Under the pieces are notes generated by a model, which did no database searches, was not told the DNA's origin, and saw only the letters and a program-made list of their open reading frames with translations. The position numbers were made by a program, and so were the translations under genes. 9,235 bases of DNA from an uncultured Porphyromonas sp. (GTDB lineage: Bacteria; Bacteroidota; Bacteroidia; Bacteroidales; Porphyromonadaceae), in NCBI GenBank assembly GCA_943912835.1, contig CALTVJ010000064.1:1-9235 (forward strand). Direction: 5' to 3'. This document shows, in pieces, positions 1 to 7,059 of this stretch (its first letter is position 1; the number at the start of each line of letters is the position of its first letter).

Positions 1-11
1 CAATCGTATAG

Positions 12-50
12 AGTGCTCACTAAGCAATTAGCTGGTGAGCACTTTTTTTG
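12..50 (+). terminator. Intrinsic terminator of the gene upstream of the window
   Basis: AGTGCTCAC (12-20) pairs perfectly with GTGAGCACT (35-43). AGC (23-25) and GCT (31-33) extend the stem across a small internal bulge around an AATTA loop. Seven T residues follow (43-49). A 9-bp stem with a U-tract is a classic rho-independent terminator on the plus strand, so transcription of an unseen upstream gene probably ends here and asd starts a new unit. Confidence 0.85.
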
Positions 51-73
51 TATATGATTATTAAAATAATCTG

Positions 74-81
74 TAACTTTG
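74..81 (+). promoter_or_regulatory. Bacteroidota-type -7 box upstream of asd
   Basis: TAACTTTG (74-81) matches the Bacteroidota primary-sigma -7 consensus TAnnTTTG exactly. It sits just after the upstream terminator and 61 bp before the asd start. A TTTG at 47-50, within the end of the T-tract, could act as the -33 element, but its 23-bp spacing is longer than usual. This is the only strong promoter-like site ahead of the five-gene run, so it is the best candidate for the operon promoter. Confidence 0.6.
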
Positions 82-142
82 TATATTCGAGGGGAAAGTA
101 ACCCCATTATAATTACAGATATAGAAAGAAAATAGACCTACG

Positions 143-1159
143 ATGAATATTGCTATTGTGGGCGTTAGTGGTGCTGTAGGACAAGAGTTCTTACGCGTCC
201 TCTCAGAGCGTCCCTCCTTCAAAATAAATCAACTTGAGTTGTTTGCTTCGGCTCGCTCTGCTGGTCAGACAGTTCGTTTCCGAGGAAAAGATTACACGAT
301 TAAGGAGCTCCGTCATGGAGATGATTTCAAAGATATTGATATTGCTTTTGTTTCTGCTGGAGGGAGTATCTCTATAGAGTATGCTAAGACGATAACAAAG
401 CATGGAGCTATTATGATTGATAATTCTAGTGCTTTCCGTGCAGATGTTGACGTGCCTTTGGTTGTACCAGAGGTAAATGCAGAGGATGCCCTTAATAGAC
501 CTCGTGGTATCATAGCTAATCCCAACTGTACGACGATTCAGATGGTGGTTGCGCTAAATGCTATTGAGAAGTTGTCGCATATCAAAACGGTTCATGTGGC
601 AACGTATCAAGCTGCGAGTGGTGCTGGAGCAAAAGGTATGGCAGAGCTTGATAAACAAATCAAGGAGATTGCCCGTAATGAAGAGCCTACTGTCGATAAG
701 TTTGCCTATCAGCTGGCTTATAATCTGATACCTCAAATTGATGTATTTGGCGATGATGATTACACCAAGGAAGAGCTTAAGATGTACAATGAGACACGTA
801 AAATAATGCACAGTGATGTGGCTGTAAGTGCTACATGTGTGCGTGTCCCTGTAACCCGCGCCCATAGTGAGGCAATATGGCTTGAGACAGAAAAGGAGCT
901 AGGATTAGATGCCGTAAAACAAGCCTTCAGAGATGCTCCTGGGATTGTCTTGATGGACGAACCAAGCGAGCAAACCTATCCGATGCCTCTATTTGTCGCT
1001 GAGAAAGATCCCGTTTATGTCGGTCGTGTACGACGAGACCTATCTAATCCTCGTGGTCTTGCTTTCTGGTGCGTTGCTGACCAGATTAAGAAAGGTGCAG
1101 CGCTTAATGCCGTTCAGATTGCTGAGTATCTGATCTCTGTAGGAACATTCAAAAAGTAG
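143..1159 (+). CDS. asd: Aspartate-semialdehyde dehydrogenase
   Basis: This cytoplasmic enzyme reduces beta-aspartyl phosphate to aspartate semialdehyde with NADPH. That is the branch-point step towards lysine/diaminopimelate, threonine and methionine. The 338-residue protein is of normal family length. Visible are the N-terminal NADP-binding loop GVSGAVGQE (residues 7-15), NSSAFR (94-99), the active-site cysteine C129 in NPNCTT, Q156 in YQAASGAG, and the catalytic histidine H241 in RVPVTRAHSEA. All key residues are intact. The ATG at 143 begins directly with the beta-strand preceding the dinucleotide loop, as expected, and no clear Shine-Dalgarno precedes it, which is usual in Bacteroidota. 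It is the first gene of a probable five-gene operon driven from the TAACTTTG box, and the next start lies only 5 bp after its stop. Confidence 0.97.
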   Translation: MNIAIVGVSGAVGQEFLRVLSERPSFKINQLELFASARSAGQTVRFRGKDYTIKELRHGDDFKDIDIAFVSAGGSISIEYAKTITKHGAIMIDNSSAFRADVDVPLVVPEVNAEDALNRPRGIIANPNCTTIQMVVALNAIEKLSHIKTVHVATYQAASGAGAKGMAELDKQIKEIARNEEPTVDKFAYQLAYNLIPQIDVFGDDDYTKEELKMYNETRKIMHSDVAVSATCVRVPVTRAHSEAIWLETEKELGLDAVKQAFRDAPGIVLMDEPSEQTYPMPLFVAEKDPVYVGRVRRDLSNPRGLAFWCVADQIKKGAALNAVQIAEYLISVGTFKK

Positions 1160-1164
1160 AGATT

Positions 1165-2100
1165 ATGTTGGAACGTTTGCGAGTCTGGTTTTGGATACTG
1201 AGAAATTATCCATTTTTGAAGTATGCCTCATGGAAGACTAAGTCCACCAGAAGTAGGCTATGTATTACAACCAGTGAAGACACTGTACGATACATCATCG
1301 ACAATAAGGCTTCAGTAGCGAGATTTGGAGATGGAGAGCTTCAGATGGTTTCTCATTATATCAATAGAGGTACGAAAGATAATTTTGGAGTAGATACTTT
1401 TCAAGACTATAATGAGGATTTGGCTAAGCGTTTGCATGATATCTTGGTGCATAGTGAGACTACACCTCAAAAGTTGTTTATAGGTCTGCCTTATCAGCTC
1501 AAAAAGTCTGATATCAGTGATATCTTTAATGAACTTTTTTGGGACAGAGAGTGGTTGGCACGTCGCTCGTTTTTGGAAGAGTGTGCTTTAGATTGCTGTT
1601 TTGTTGATACGAATTTTACGCGTTTTTATATGGGGCGTCGGGATATAGCAGATTATCCCAAGTATATTGCTATGCTCAAGCAGATTTGGGCAGGACGTAA
1701 ACTCTTGATTGTCGAGGGGGAAATGTCTCGTCTTGGTGTGGGTAATGATTTGTTTGCCACAGCTCAGAGTATCGAACGTGTGATTTGCCCTAAGACGAAT
1801 GCTTTTGCACGTTATGATGAGATCTTGTCTGAGGTCAAAACGAGAGTAGAGAGTGACACGCTTATCATATTGGCTCTTGGTCATACAGCGACTGTTTTGG
1901 CCTATGATCTCGCAGCATTGGGGTATCAAGCTTTGGACTTAGGACATATAGATGTCGAGTATGAGTGGTATCGTATGGGAGCTAAACGTAAAGTAGCAGT
2001 TCCTAATAAATACGTTAATGAGGCACCCCAAGGGCGTATTCAAGAGGTTTCAAACCTGGATAAACAATACAATAGTGAGATTGTAGCCCGCATTCTATAA
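1165..2100 (+). CDS. GT-D fold glycosyltransferase family protein (DUF1792-like)
   Basis: This is a 311-residue protein of the GT-D glycosyltransferase family (formerly DUF1792). The founding member, in streptococci, adds a sugar from a UDP-sugar to a glycosylated surface adhesin. The family's N-terminal signature ARFGDGE lies at residues 52-58, with a DxE-type metal/nucleotide-sugar motif (D56-G-E58). The conserved C-terminal half is also visible: VEGEMSRLGVGNDLF (183-197), the CPKTNAF segment (208-214) and the GHTATVLAYDLAALGYQALD/LGHIDVEYEW block (239-268). From memory, family members usually have GPTAT where this one has GHTAT. Residues 6-20 are hydrophobic and aromatic and might touch the membrane, but no full transmembrane helix or signal peptide is evident. 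The gene starts 5 bp after asd, so it is probably co-transcribed. No acceptor protein, sugar-nucleotide or O-antigen genes lie beside it, so its sugar and acceptor are unknown. Confidence 0.85.
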   Translation: MLERLRVWFWILRNYPFLKYASWKTKSTRSRLCITTSEDTVRYIIDNKASVARFGDGELQMVSHYINRGTKDNFGVDTFQDYNEDLAKRLHDILVHSETTPQKLFIGLPYQLKKSDISDIFNELFWDREWLARRSFLEECALDCCFVDTNFTRFYMGRRDIADYPKYIAMLKQIWAGRKLLIVEGEMSRLGVGNDLFATAQSIERVICPKTNAFARYDEILSEVKTRVESDTLIILALGHTATVLAYDLAALGYQALDLGHIDVEYEWYRMGAKRKVAVPNKYVNEAPQGRIQEVSNLDKQYNSEIVARIL

Positions 2101-2144
2101 CTATATTTTGCTGGGTAGTACAGCAACAATCGAAGTTAGATTTA

Positions 2145-3005
2145 ATGAAAGTATTTAGAGATATTGACGAACTGGTATCTTTTGTAGATGCCAGTCGTAC
2201 TGCTATGTTGTCTGTTGGTTTTGTGCCAACGATGGGAGCTTTACATCAGGGGCATCTTAGTCTGGTTGAGGAGGCAAAGAAACAATGTGATATCTGCGTT
2301 GTCAGTGTTTTTGTAAATCCAACGCAGTTTAATGATGCCAAAGACTTGGAGACCTATCCCCGTACTTTGGAGGCGGATATTGAACTTTTGACCACGGTCG
2401 GTGCTGATGCCGTGTTTGCTCCTAGTGTAGATGTGATGTATCCCGAGGGAGAGCATATTCGCAATGATTATGAAGTGGGACGTGTTGCCGAGGTTATGGA
2501 GGGAGCACATCGACCTGGGCACTTCCAAGGTGTGATGCAGGTGGTGCAGAGATTGTTTGAGATTGTGCGACCTGATAAAGCTTTCTTTGGAGAGAAGGAT
2601 TTTCAGCAGGTCGCAGTTATACGCGCGATGTGTCGTCTAGTGGATTCTCCTGTTGAGATTGTAGCTTGCCCGATTGTAAGGGAAGTAGATGGGCTTGCCT
2701 TGAGTAGTCGCAATGTGCGTTTAGGTAAAGCCGAGCGAGCCACAGCTCCAGAGATATACAGAGTGTTGAGGGAGAGTTTGTTTTATGCAGAGTCACATAG
2801 TCCAAGAGAAACGCAAGAGTGGGTGATTGAGTCAATCAATCGTGTGGCAGGCTTGCGTGTCGAGTACTATGAAATTGTTGATGCCGAGTCATTGGAGACT
2901 ATTGAGTCTTGGAGCGATAGCACAAATCCACATGGCTGCATCACTGTATTTGCGGGGGAAGTGCGTCTTATTGATAATATAAGTTATCGCGATGCCGTAC
3001 GTTAG
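2145..3005 (+). CDS. panC: Pantoate--beta-alanine ligase (pantothenate synthetase)
   Basis: This cytoplasmic enzyme condenses D-pantoate with beta-alanine using ATP, through a pantoyl-adenylate, to give pantothenate for coenzyme A synthesis. The 286 residues match the usual family length. Motifs in order are PTMGALHQGH (28-37), containing the HxGH nucleotide-binding signature; FVNPTQF (56-62), a pantoate-binding segment; PGHFQGV (124-130); FGEKDFQQ (148-155); and LSSRN (186-190), the equivalent of the KMSKS loop. All are intact. The gene follows the glycosyltransferase gene after 44 bp; within that gap TATATTTTG (2103-2111) resembles but does not match a -7 box. Its last 14 bp overlap the next gene. 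The aspartate decarboxylase gene panD, often adjacent to panC in Bacteroidales, is not in this window. Confidence 0.97.
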   Translation: MKVFRDIDELVSFVDASRTAMLSVGFVPTMGALHQGHLSLVEEAKKQCDICVVSVFVNPTQFNDAKDLETYPRTLEADIELLTTVGADAVFAPSVDVMYPEGEHIRNDYEVGRVAEVMEGAHRPGHFQGVMQVVQRLFEIVRPDKAFFGEKDFQQVAVIRAMCRLVDSPVEIVACPIVREVDGLALSSRNVRLGKAERATAPEIYRVLRESLFYAESHSPRETQEWVIESINRVAGLRVEYYEIVDAESLETIESWSDSTNPHGCITVFAGEVRLIDNISYRDAVR

Positions 3006-4593
3006 ATCTTTAGTTGCCCTTTTGGCAGTACTAGTCTTATGGGCTTGTGGAGCGAAGAAAAAAGTTGTTGAAGATTCTATTCCTCCTCAGGAGCCTACAG
3101 AACAGACTACGCCGTTTGTCCCAAAGCCTCCTGTGCTCTCTTGGACTCCTCCACTTGGCGATAGCATTAGACACGAGATGCGTGCTGTTTGGCTTACGAC
3201 AGCTTATGGTTTGGATTGGCCAAAGGTGAAGGCTGACACACCGAATGGTATTCGTCGTCAGAAAGAAGAGTTGGAGCGTATCTTAGATAGATTGGTTGCT
3301 GACGGATATAACACAGTGTTCTTTCAGGCTCGTTTGTCGGGTAGTGTAAATTATTATAGCAATGAACCATTTAGTCGTGTATTCACTAGTGATGGTACTC
3401 GACCTAATTACGATCCTCTGAAGTTTGCTGTAGAGGCTTGTCATAAGCGAGGTTTGGCTATCCATGCATGGCTGGTTACTTATCCACTCTCGGGCATTCG
3501 AGGGGTGCCACACCCTTTAGCTAGGGCTAACCCTTCTTGGGCTATAGTGCATATGGGTAGTCGCCACTTAGATCCGGGTGTGCCAGATGTGCGGACGTAT
3601 ATTGCTAAGCTCTCTGCTGATTTAGCTCGTCGCTATGAGGTAGATGGCTTGCATTTTGATTACTTCCGTTATCCCGAGGAGGCACAACGATTCAATGACG
3701 GAGCTAGCTATATGAGGTATGGTGTTGGTATGGATAAGTCTAGTTGGAGGCGTGCTAACTTGGTGAAGCAACTAGCTGAGATACGAGATAGTGTACGTCG
3801 GGTGCGCCCTGAGGTACAACTGAGTGTTGCGCCTCTTGGCAAGCTTCGTAAGATTGAAAATCTTGGACGAGCTCACGGTTGGACTGCTTATGATGATGTC
3901 TATCAAGATGTAGAGGAGTGGGCGAAGCGTAGGCTTGTTGACTTTGTTGTGCCGATGATGTACTACAAAGACTTGCTTTACGAACCTTTTTTGCGGGATT
4001 GGCAGGCACGAGTAGGGAGATATATCCCAGTTGTGGCGGGCTTAGCTCCTTATCGAGTGGATAGTCGTGAGGAGAAGTATCCTTGGAATGCAGAAGTGAT
4101 TGCAGAGCAGATACGTCTAGCACGCTTGCATAAGGCAGGGGGAGTGGCAATGTTTCGTGAGGCACATATTGGTCCTAAGTATCCGTACCTTCGTACCCTT
4201 ATTCAACGTGAATTTAAGCAGTTATCACTTTTACCTCCTCTACCGAGAGGTCTAGAGCAGAAACCTGCTCAGCCTAAGGATTTGCACCTTAAAGTGCATG
4301 CGAAGCAACTGCATCTGTCGTGGCAAATGCCCCAAGACTATGATCGATCTAAGATTACTTATCGAGTGTGGGCAACAACGACGCATCCTAATGGACGTAG
4401 AGAAAGTGTTCTACTTGTGCAAGGGCTTAAGGATACGCAGTGTGTTCTCAAACTAAATAGCTTTGATATCGAAGACTGTTTAGAACTGGGAGTTGAGGCT
4501 GTTAATAGCTTCGGTGTCTCTACTCCTTGTGATCGGTCTGTCGAGTTTAACTTGCTACAAGATCGTATCCTACAAAATATACATCGGAAATAA
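2992..4593 (+). CDS. GHL10-type glycoside-hydrolase-like lipoprotein (DUF187 family)
   Basis: This is a 533-residue predicted lipoprotein. Residues 1-18 form a signal peptide, followed by a lipobox (LWAC-G) with lipidation at C19 and a proline-rich linker to about residue 55. Residues about 61-410 are a TIM-barrel-like domain of the GHL10/DUF187 family. Recognisable stretches are MRAVWLTTAYGLDWP (63-77), the NTVFFQAR strand (107-114), GLAIHAWLVTYP (154-165) and DGLHFDYFRYP (218-228), whose acidic residues sit where a catalytic aspartate is expected. VDFVVPMMYYKD (316-327) and AGGVAMFRE (382-390) follow. Residues about 425-520 look like a fibronectin type III-like beta-sandwich, starting PAQPKDLHLKV and containing LHLSW. 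The ATG at 2992 lies inside panC; it is chosen because the next methionine (M63) would discard the signal peptide. Family members are thought to act on cell-wall or surface polysaccharide, but no substrate can be assigned here. Confidence 0.87.
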   Translation: MPYVRSLVALLAVLVLWACGAKKKVVEDSIPPQEPTEQTTPFVPKPPVLSWTPPLGDSIRHEMRAVWLTTAYGLDWPKVKADTPNGIRRQKEELERILDRLVADGYNTVFFQARLSGSVNYYSNEPFSRVFTSDGTRPNYDPLKFAVEACHKRGLAIHAWLVTYPLSGIRGVPHPLARANPSWAIVHMGSRHLDPGVPDVRTYIAKLSADLARRYEVDGLHFDYFRYPEEAQRFNDGASYMRYGVGMDKSSWRRANLVKQLAEIRDSVRRVRPEVQLSVAPLGKLRKIENLGRAHGWTAYDDVYQDVEEWAKRRLVDFVVPMMYYKDLLYEPFLRDWQARVGRYIPVVAGLAPYRVDSREEKYPWNAEVIAEQIRLARLHKAGGVAMFREAHIGPKYPYLRTLIQREFKQLSLLPPLPRGLEQKPAQPKDLHLKVHAKQLHLSWQMPQDYDRSKITYRVWATTTHPNGRRESVLLVQGLKDTQCVLKLNSFDIEDCLELGVEAVNSFGVSTPCDRSVEFNLLQDRILQNIHRK

Positions 4594-4603
4594 GATAAAC
4601 ACG

Positions 4604-5728
4604 ATGAATTTATACATTCATGTGCCTTTTTGTGCACAACGTTGTAGCTATTGTGATTTTTACACGCAGACTCGTTTGGGTCTGCGTGTTCGCTATTTGG
4701 AGGCTTTGCTCCGAGAGATAGAGCGCCGTCGTGTTGAGTTGCCAGAAGGGGAGAGTGTCAATAATATTTATTTGGGTGGCGGTACGCCCTCGCTACTGAG
4801 TCAAAAAGAATTAGACTCGATTTTTGAGCAAATTTATCGTCTGTATCCTATTTCATCAGATACGGAGATAACCCTTGAAGCGAATCCCGATGATATTAGT
4901 CTCGAGTATGCCGAAGGTTTACGTTCGTTGCCTATCAATCGTGTGAGCATGGGGGTGCAGAGCTTTCAAGAAGAAGACCTCAGATTTTTGAATCGCCGTC
5001 ATAATAGAGAGCAGGTTTACCAAGCTGTCGAACGTTTGAGGTCGGTTGGGATTGATAACCTGAGTTTGGATTTGATTTATGGTTTGCCCAATCAAACAAA
5101 GGATACTTGGGAGGATAACCTAAATCGTATGATTGCTCTTGATGTCCCTCATATATCTGCTTATCATTTGATTTATGAAGCGGGAACGCCATTGACTCGT
5201 CTAAGAGATTTGGGTAAGGTTAGTGAAGTAAGTGAGGAAGATAGTTTGCTTTTCTTTGAGATGCTTATTTCATCACTAAAAAAAGCGGGTTATGAGCAAT
5301 ATGAAATATCCAACTTTGCTAAGCCTGGTTGCTATGCTCGTCTAAATACTGGTTACTGGCAGGGAGAGAGCTACATGGGCTTTGGTCCTGCAGCGCATAG
5401 TTATGACGGGGATAAACGTAGCCATAATGTTGCCTCTATTAAACTCTATGCCGAAGGTTGGGAAGAGGGCAAACGTATTTGCGAGACGGAGACCCTTAGT
5501 ATTGATGAGCGACACAACGAATATCTTATGACGAGACTAAGGACGCAGTGGGGGCTTGACCTCAATCTCTTTGCCATGCTTTTTGATGAAGAGTCTAGAA
5601 CCACTTTATTGCGAAAGTCTCAGCCCTATATCACTAGGGGGGAGCTTAGGCTTGATGGCTCTATACTCAAAATGACGGAGAGAGGTGTGTTTATTAGTGA
5701 TGCCATCTTGGTTGAGCTCTTTCGCTAA
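4604..5728 (+). CDS. hemW: Radical SAM haem chaperone HemW (HemN-like protein)
   Basis: This 374-residue radical SAM protein is related to oxygen-independent coproporphyrinogen III oxidase. The cluster motif is C10-x3-C14-x2-C17 followed by D-F. True HemN oxidases carry a fourth cysteine two residues on (CxxxCxxCxC); here that position is F19, which points to HemW, the haem-binding chaperone, rather than the enzyme. Other family marks are GGGTPS (58-63), EANP (92-95), SMGVQSF (115-121), DLIYGLPNQT (156-165), YEISNFA (233-239) and YWQGESYMGFGPAAHS (251-266), then the C-terminal HemW domain. The frame is open back to 4493, but the ATG at 4604 starts exactly at the conserved NLYIHVPFC strand and lies 10 bp after the previous stop, whereas the longer version would overlap the upstream gene by 101 bp. 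It is the last gene of the operon. Confidence 0.94.
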   Translation: MNLYIHVPFCAQRCSYCDFYTQTRLGLRVRYLEALLREIERRRVELPEGESVNNIYLGGGTPSLLSQKELDSIFEQIYRLYPISSDTEITLEANPDDISLEYAEGLRSLPINRVSMGVQSFQEEDLRFLNRRHNREQVYQAVERLRSVGIDNLSLDLIYGLPNQTKDTWEDNLNRMIALDVPHISAYHLIYEAGTPLTRLRDLGKVSEVSEEDSLLFFEMLISSLKKAGYEQYEISNFAKPGCYARLNTGYWQGESYMGFGPAAHSYDGDKRSHNVASIKLYAEGWEEGKRICETETLSIDERHNEYLMTRLRTQWGLDLNLFAMLFDEESRTTLLRKSQPYITRGELRLDGSILKMTERGVFISDAILVELFR

Positions 5729-5763
5729 GCCAATTGCGACGGACTCATGATGTAACAGAAAGG

Positions 5764-5785
5764 GGCTTTAAGTTAAGCCATTTTG
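5764..5785 (+). terminator. Weak terminator-like hairpin after hemW
   Basis: GGCTT (5764-5768) pairs with AAGCC (5775-5779) around a six-base loop, followed by ATTTTG. The stem is only 5 bp and the T-run is short, so termination after hemW may be shared with, or fall to, the stronger hairpins 40-90 bp downstream. Confidence 0.35.
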
Positions 5786-5807
5786 GGTTTCTAAACGATA
5801 GCTTTTC

Positions 5808-5873
5808 CGTCCCATAGTTGTGGGACAATCGTCCCACCCTTATGGGAATGTCGTCCCCTAACTAGGGGATGAT
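5808..5873. repeat. Three tandem 22-nt palindromic units (CGTCCC-N8-GGGA-N3-T)
   Basis: Units lie at 5808-5829, 5830-5851 and 5852-5873, each exactly 22 nt with no spacer. All begin CGTCCC, have GGGA at unit positions 15-18 and end in T. Each unit folds on itself: CCCA/TGGG in units 1 and 2, CCCCT/AGGGG in unit 3. The unit position 7/14 pair changes from A-T to C-G, a compensatory change that keeps pairing. Neighbouring units can also pair: GTGGGAC (5820-5826) with GTCCCAC (5831-5837) gives a perfect 7-bp stem with a 4-nt AATC loop, exclusive of the unit-1 hairpin. Unit 3 extends by G-U and Watson-Crick pairs to about 5850-5873 and is followed by TGTTTTAC, so it may terminate plus-strand transcription. 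The array sits between convergent hemW and the YeiH-like gene. Its function is unknown; an extragenic palindromic repeat or bidirectional transcription barrier is plausible. Confidence 0.75.
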
Positions 5874-5920
5874 TGTTTTACTTAGGTAGGCAACAGCCGT
5901 ATATGAAGAATGTCCCCATC

Positions 5921-6898
5921 TTAGACTACATATAGCAGAGAGCAGAGACTGATGATAACCCAGAGGCTGACAGCAAGGATTAGTGGGCGTAAGCCTATCG
6001 ACTTGATGTTTTTGACCGAGAGTGATGCCCCAATGAAGAACATCGAGAGACATAAGCCTTTTCTCCCGATTGCTCCAAGCGTATTCCCGATACTGGGGTA
6101 ATCTTGGAGTAAATAGGTATTCACGACCATGGCAAGAGCAAAAAAGAGAATGAACCATGGGATGCTAATTTTTTGTTCCTTTCTTTTGAAAATCCACGAA
6201 CTAATAAAAGCCAGTGGGATAATCCAGAGCGCACGTGTGAGTTTAATTGTTGTAGCTACCTTGAGTGCTTCTTCGCCGTAAGTTGAGCCTGCCGCAACAA
6301 CCGAACTCGTGTCGTGTATAGCAATAGCCGCCCAAAAACCAAATTGATCTTCATTCAGCCCCAATACTCTACCGAAATAGGGAAACACAAAGAGTGCGAT
6401 AGCATTGAGTAGAAAGATAATCCCCAAAGAGACAGACATATCTTCTTCGTCTGCATTGATTGTGGGACCGACACTAGCTATGGCACTTCCTCCGCAGATG
6501 GCAGTCCCCGAGCTAATTAGGTATGAAGTTTTGCTATTTACCTCGAGTAACTTCTCTCCGATCAACCAGCCTAAGACCATCGTGCCGATAACAGAGATAA
6601 TTGTGAAGCTCATACCTGTTAGTCCTGATGCGAGCGAAGCTTCGAGGTTCATCCCAAAGCCTAACCCTACAACAGAATATTGCAAGAGGAGTTTGGAAGC
6701 CTTGCGATTAAATAAAGGGTAGTGTTGGACAAACAAAAGTCCATAGCTTAAGCCCAGAAATAGACAGACAGGGGGTGTTAGCCAGCTAGAGTACGAGCTT
6801 AAATGTGGCGATAGCGAGATCAGAGAAATAAACGTTAAAAAAACGATACATCCAATGTAAATGTACTTACTCGCTTGCTGTAGTTTTGGATGAACCAT
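5921..6898 (-). CDS. YeiH/UPF0324 family putative anion (sulfate) exporter
   Basis: This is a 325-residue integral inner-membrane protein with about ten hydrophobic segments, beginning near residues 13-31 and 40-57 and ending near 303-323. It matches the YeiH/UPF0324 (Cons_hypoth698) family, annotated as putative sulfate exporters. Signature stretches are VGLGFGMNLE (77-86), the glycine-rich loop GTAICGGSAIASV (131-143), AIHDTSSVVAAG (193-204), KLTRALWI (219-226) and FFIGASLS (287-294). Length and motifs are normal. The ATG at 6896-6898 leaves a short cytoplasmic N-terminus before the first segment. The gene is alone on this strand, convergent with hemW and divergent from the NlpE-like gene. 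The LysR-type regulator often found beside yeiH in other bacteria is not seen. The transported substrate is not experimentally settled for most members, so sulfate, sulfite or another small anion remain possible. Confidence 0.9.
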   Translation of the reverse strand: MVHPKLQQASKYIYIGCIVFLTFISLISLSPHLSSYSSWLTPPVCLFLGLSYGLLFVQHYPLFNRKASKLLLQYSVVGLGFGMNLEASLASGLTGMSFTIISVIGTMVLGWLIGEKLLEVNSKTSYLISSGTAICGGSAIASVGPTINADEEDMSVSLGIIFLLNAIALFVFPYFGRVLGLNEDQFGFWAAIAIHDTSSVVAAGSTYGEEALKVATTIKLTRALWIIPLAFISSWIFKRKEQKISIPWFILFFALAMVVNTYLLQDYPSIGNTLGAIGRKGLCLSMFFIGASLSVKNIKSIGLRPLILAVSLWVIISLCSLLYVV

Positions 6899-6924
6899 AG
6901 AGTTAAAATGATGTTTTACACAGG

Positions 6925-6932
6925 CAAAATTA
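6925..6932 (-). promoter_or_regulatory. Bacteroidota-type -7 box for the YeiH-like gene
   Basis: Read on the minus strand, this is TAATTTTG, an exact match to TAnnTTTG, placed 27 bases upstream of the ATG. It would give a leader of about 20 nt. No convincing TTTG -33 element lies at the expected distance, so the assignment rests on the -7 match and its position in the divergent intergenic region. Confidence 0.5.
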
Positions 6933-6940
6933 TAAAAATA

Positions 6941-6970
6941 TTTGTTACTTTTATCGCTGGAATAGATTTA
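6941..6970 (+). promoter_or_regulatory. Candidate promoter for the NlpE-like gene
   Basis: TTTG (6941-6944), an 18-bp spacer and TAGATTTA (6963-6970) fit the Bacteroidota -33/-7 layout with one mismatch (final G to A). Transcription would start near 6977, leaving an 80-nt or longer AT-rich leader before the ATG at 7060. The whole 6899-7059 interval is AT-rich, so a chance match is possible. Confidence 0.35.
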
Positions 6971-7059
6971 TAGATTGGTTTAAACAAAAAATACCATCTT
7001 TAGGTTATAAGTCCAAATTAAGCAAATAAGCATATATTTTTAATGTAAATAACAAAACT

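Noticed and set aside
3755..4165. 136-codon minus-strand frame inside the GHL10-type gene
   Set aside because: It is antisense to a conserved TIM-barrel coding sequence; the low-complexity Ser/Pro/Leu/His-rich translation is typical of a shadow frame.
4493..4603. N-terminal extension of hemW resembling a signal peptide
   Set aside because: It lies almost wholly inside the upstream lipoprotein gene in another frame, and the conserved HemW N-terminus starts exactly at the ATG at 4604.
5808..5873. CRISPR array
   Set aside because: The 22-nt units are contiguous with no spacers, are palindromic throughout, number only three, and no cas genes are present.
6405..6722. 105-codon plus-strand frame opposite the YeiH-like gene
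   Set aside because: It is antisense to a well-supported membrane protein with intact family motifs, and its translation has no recognisable features.
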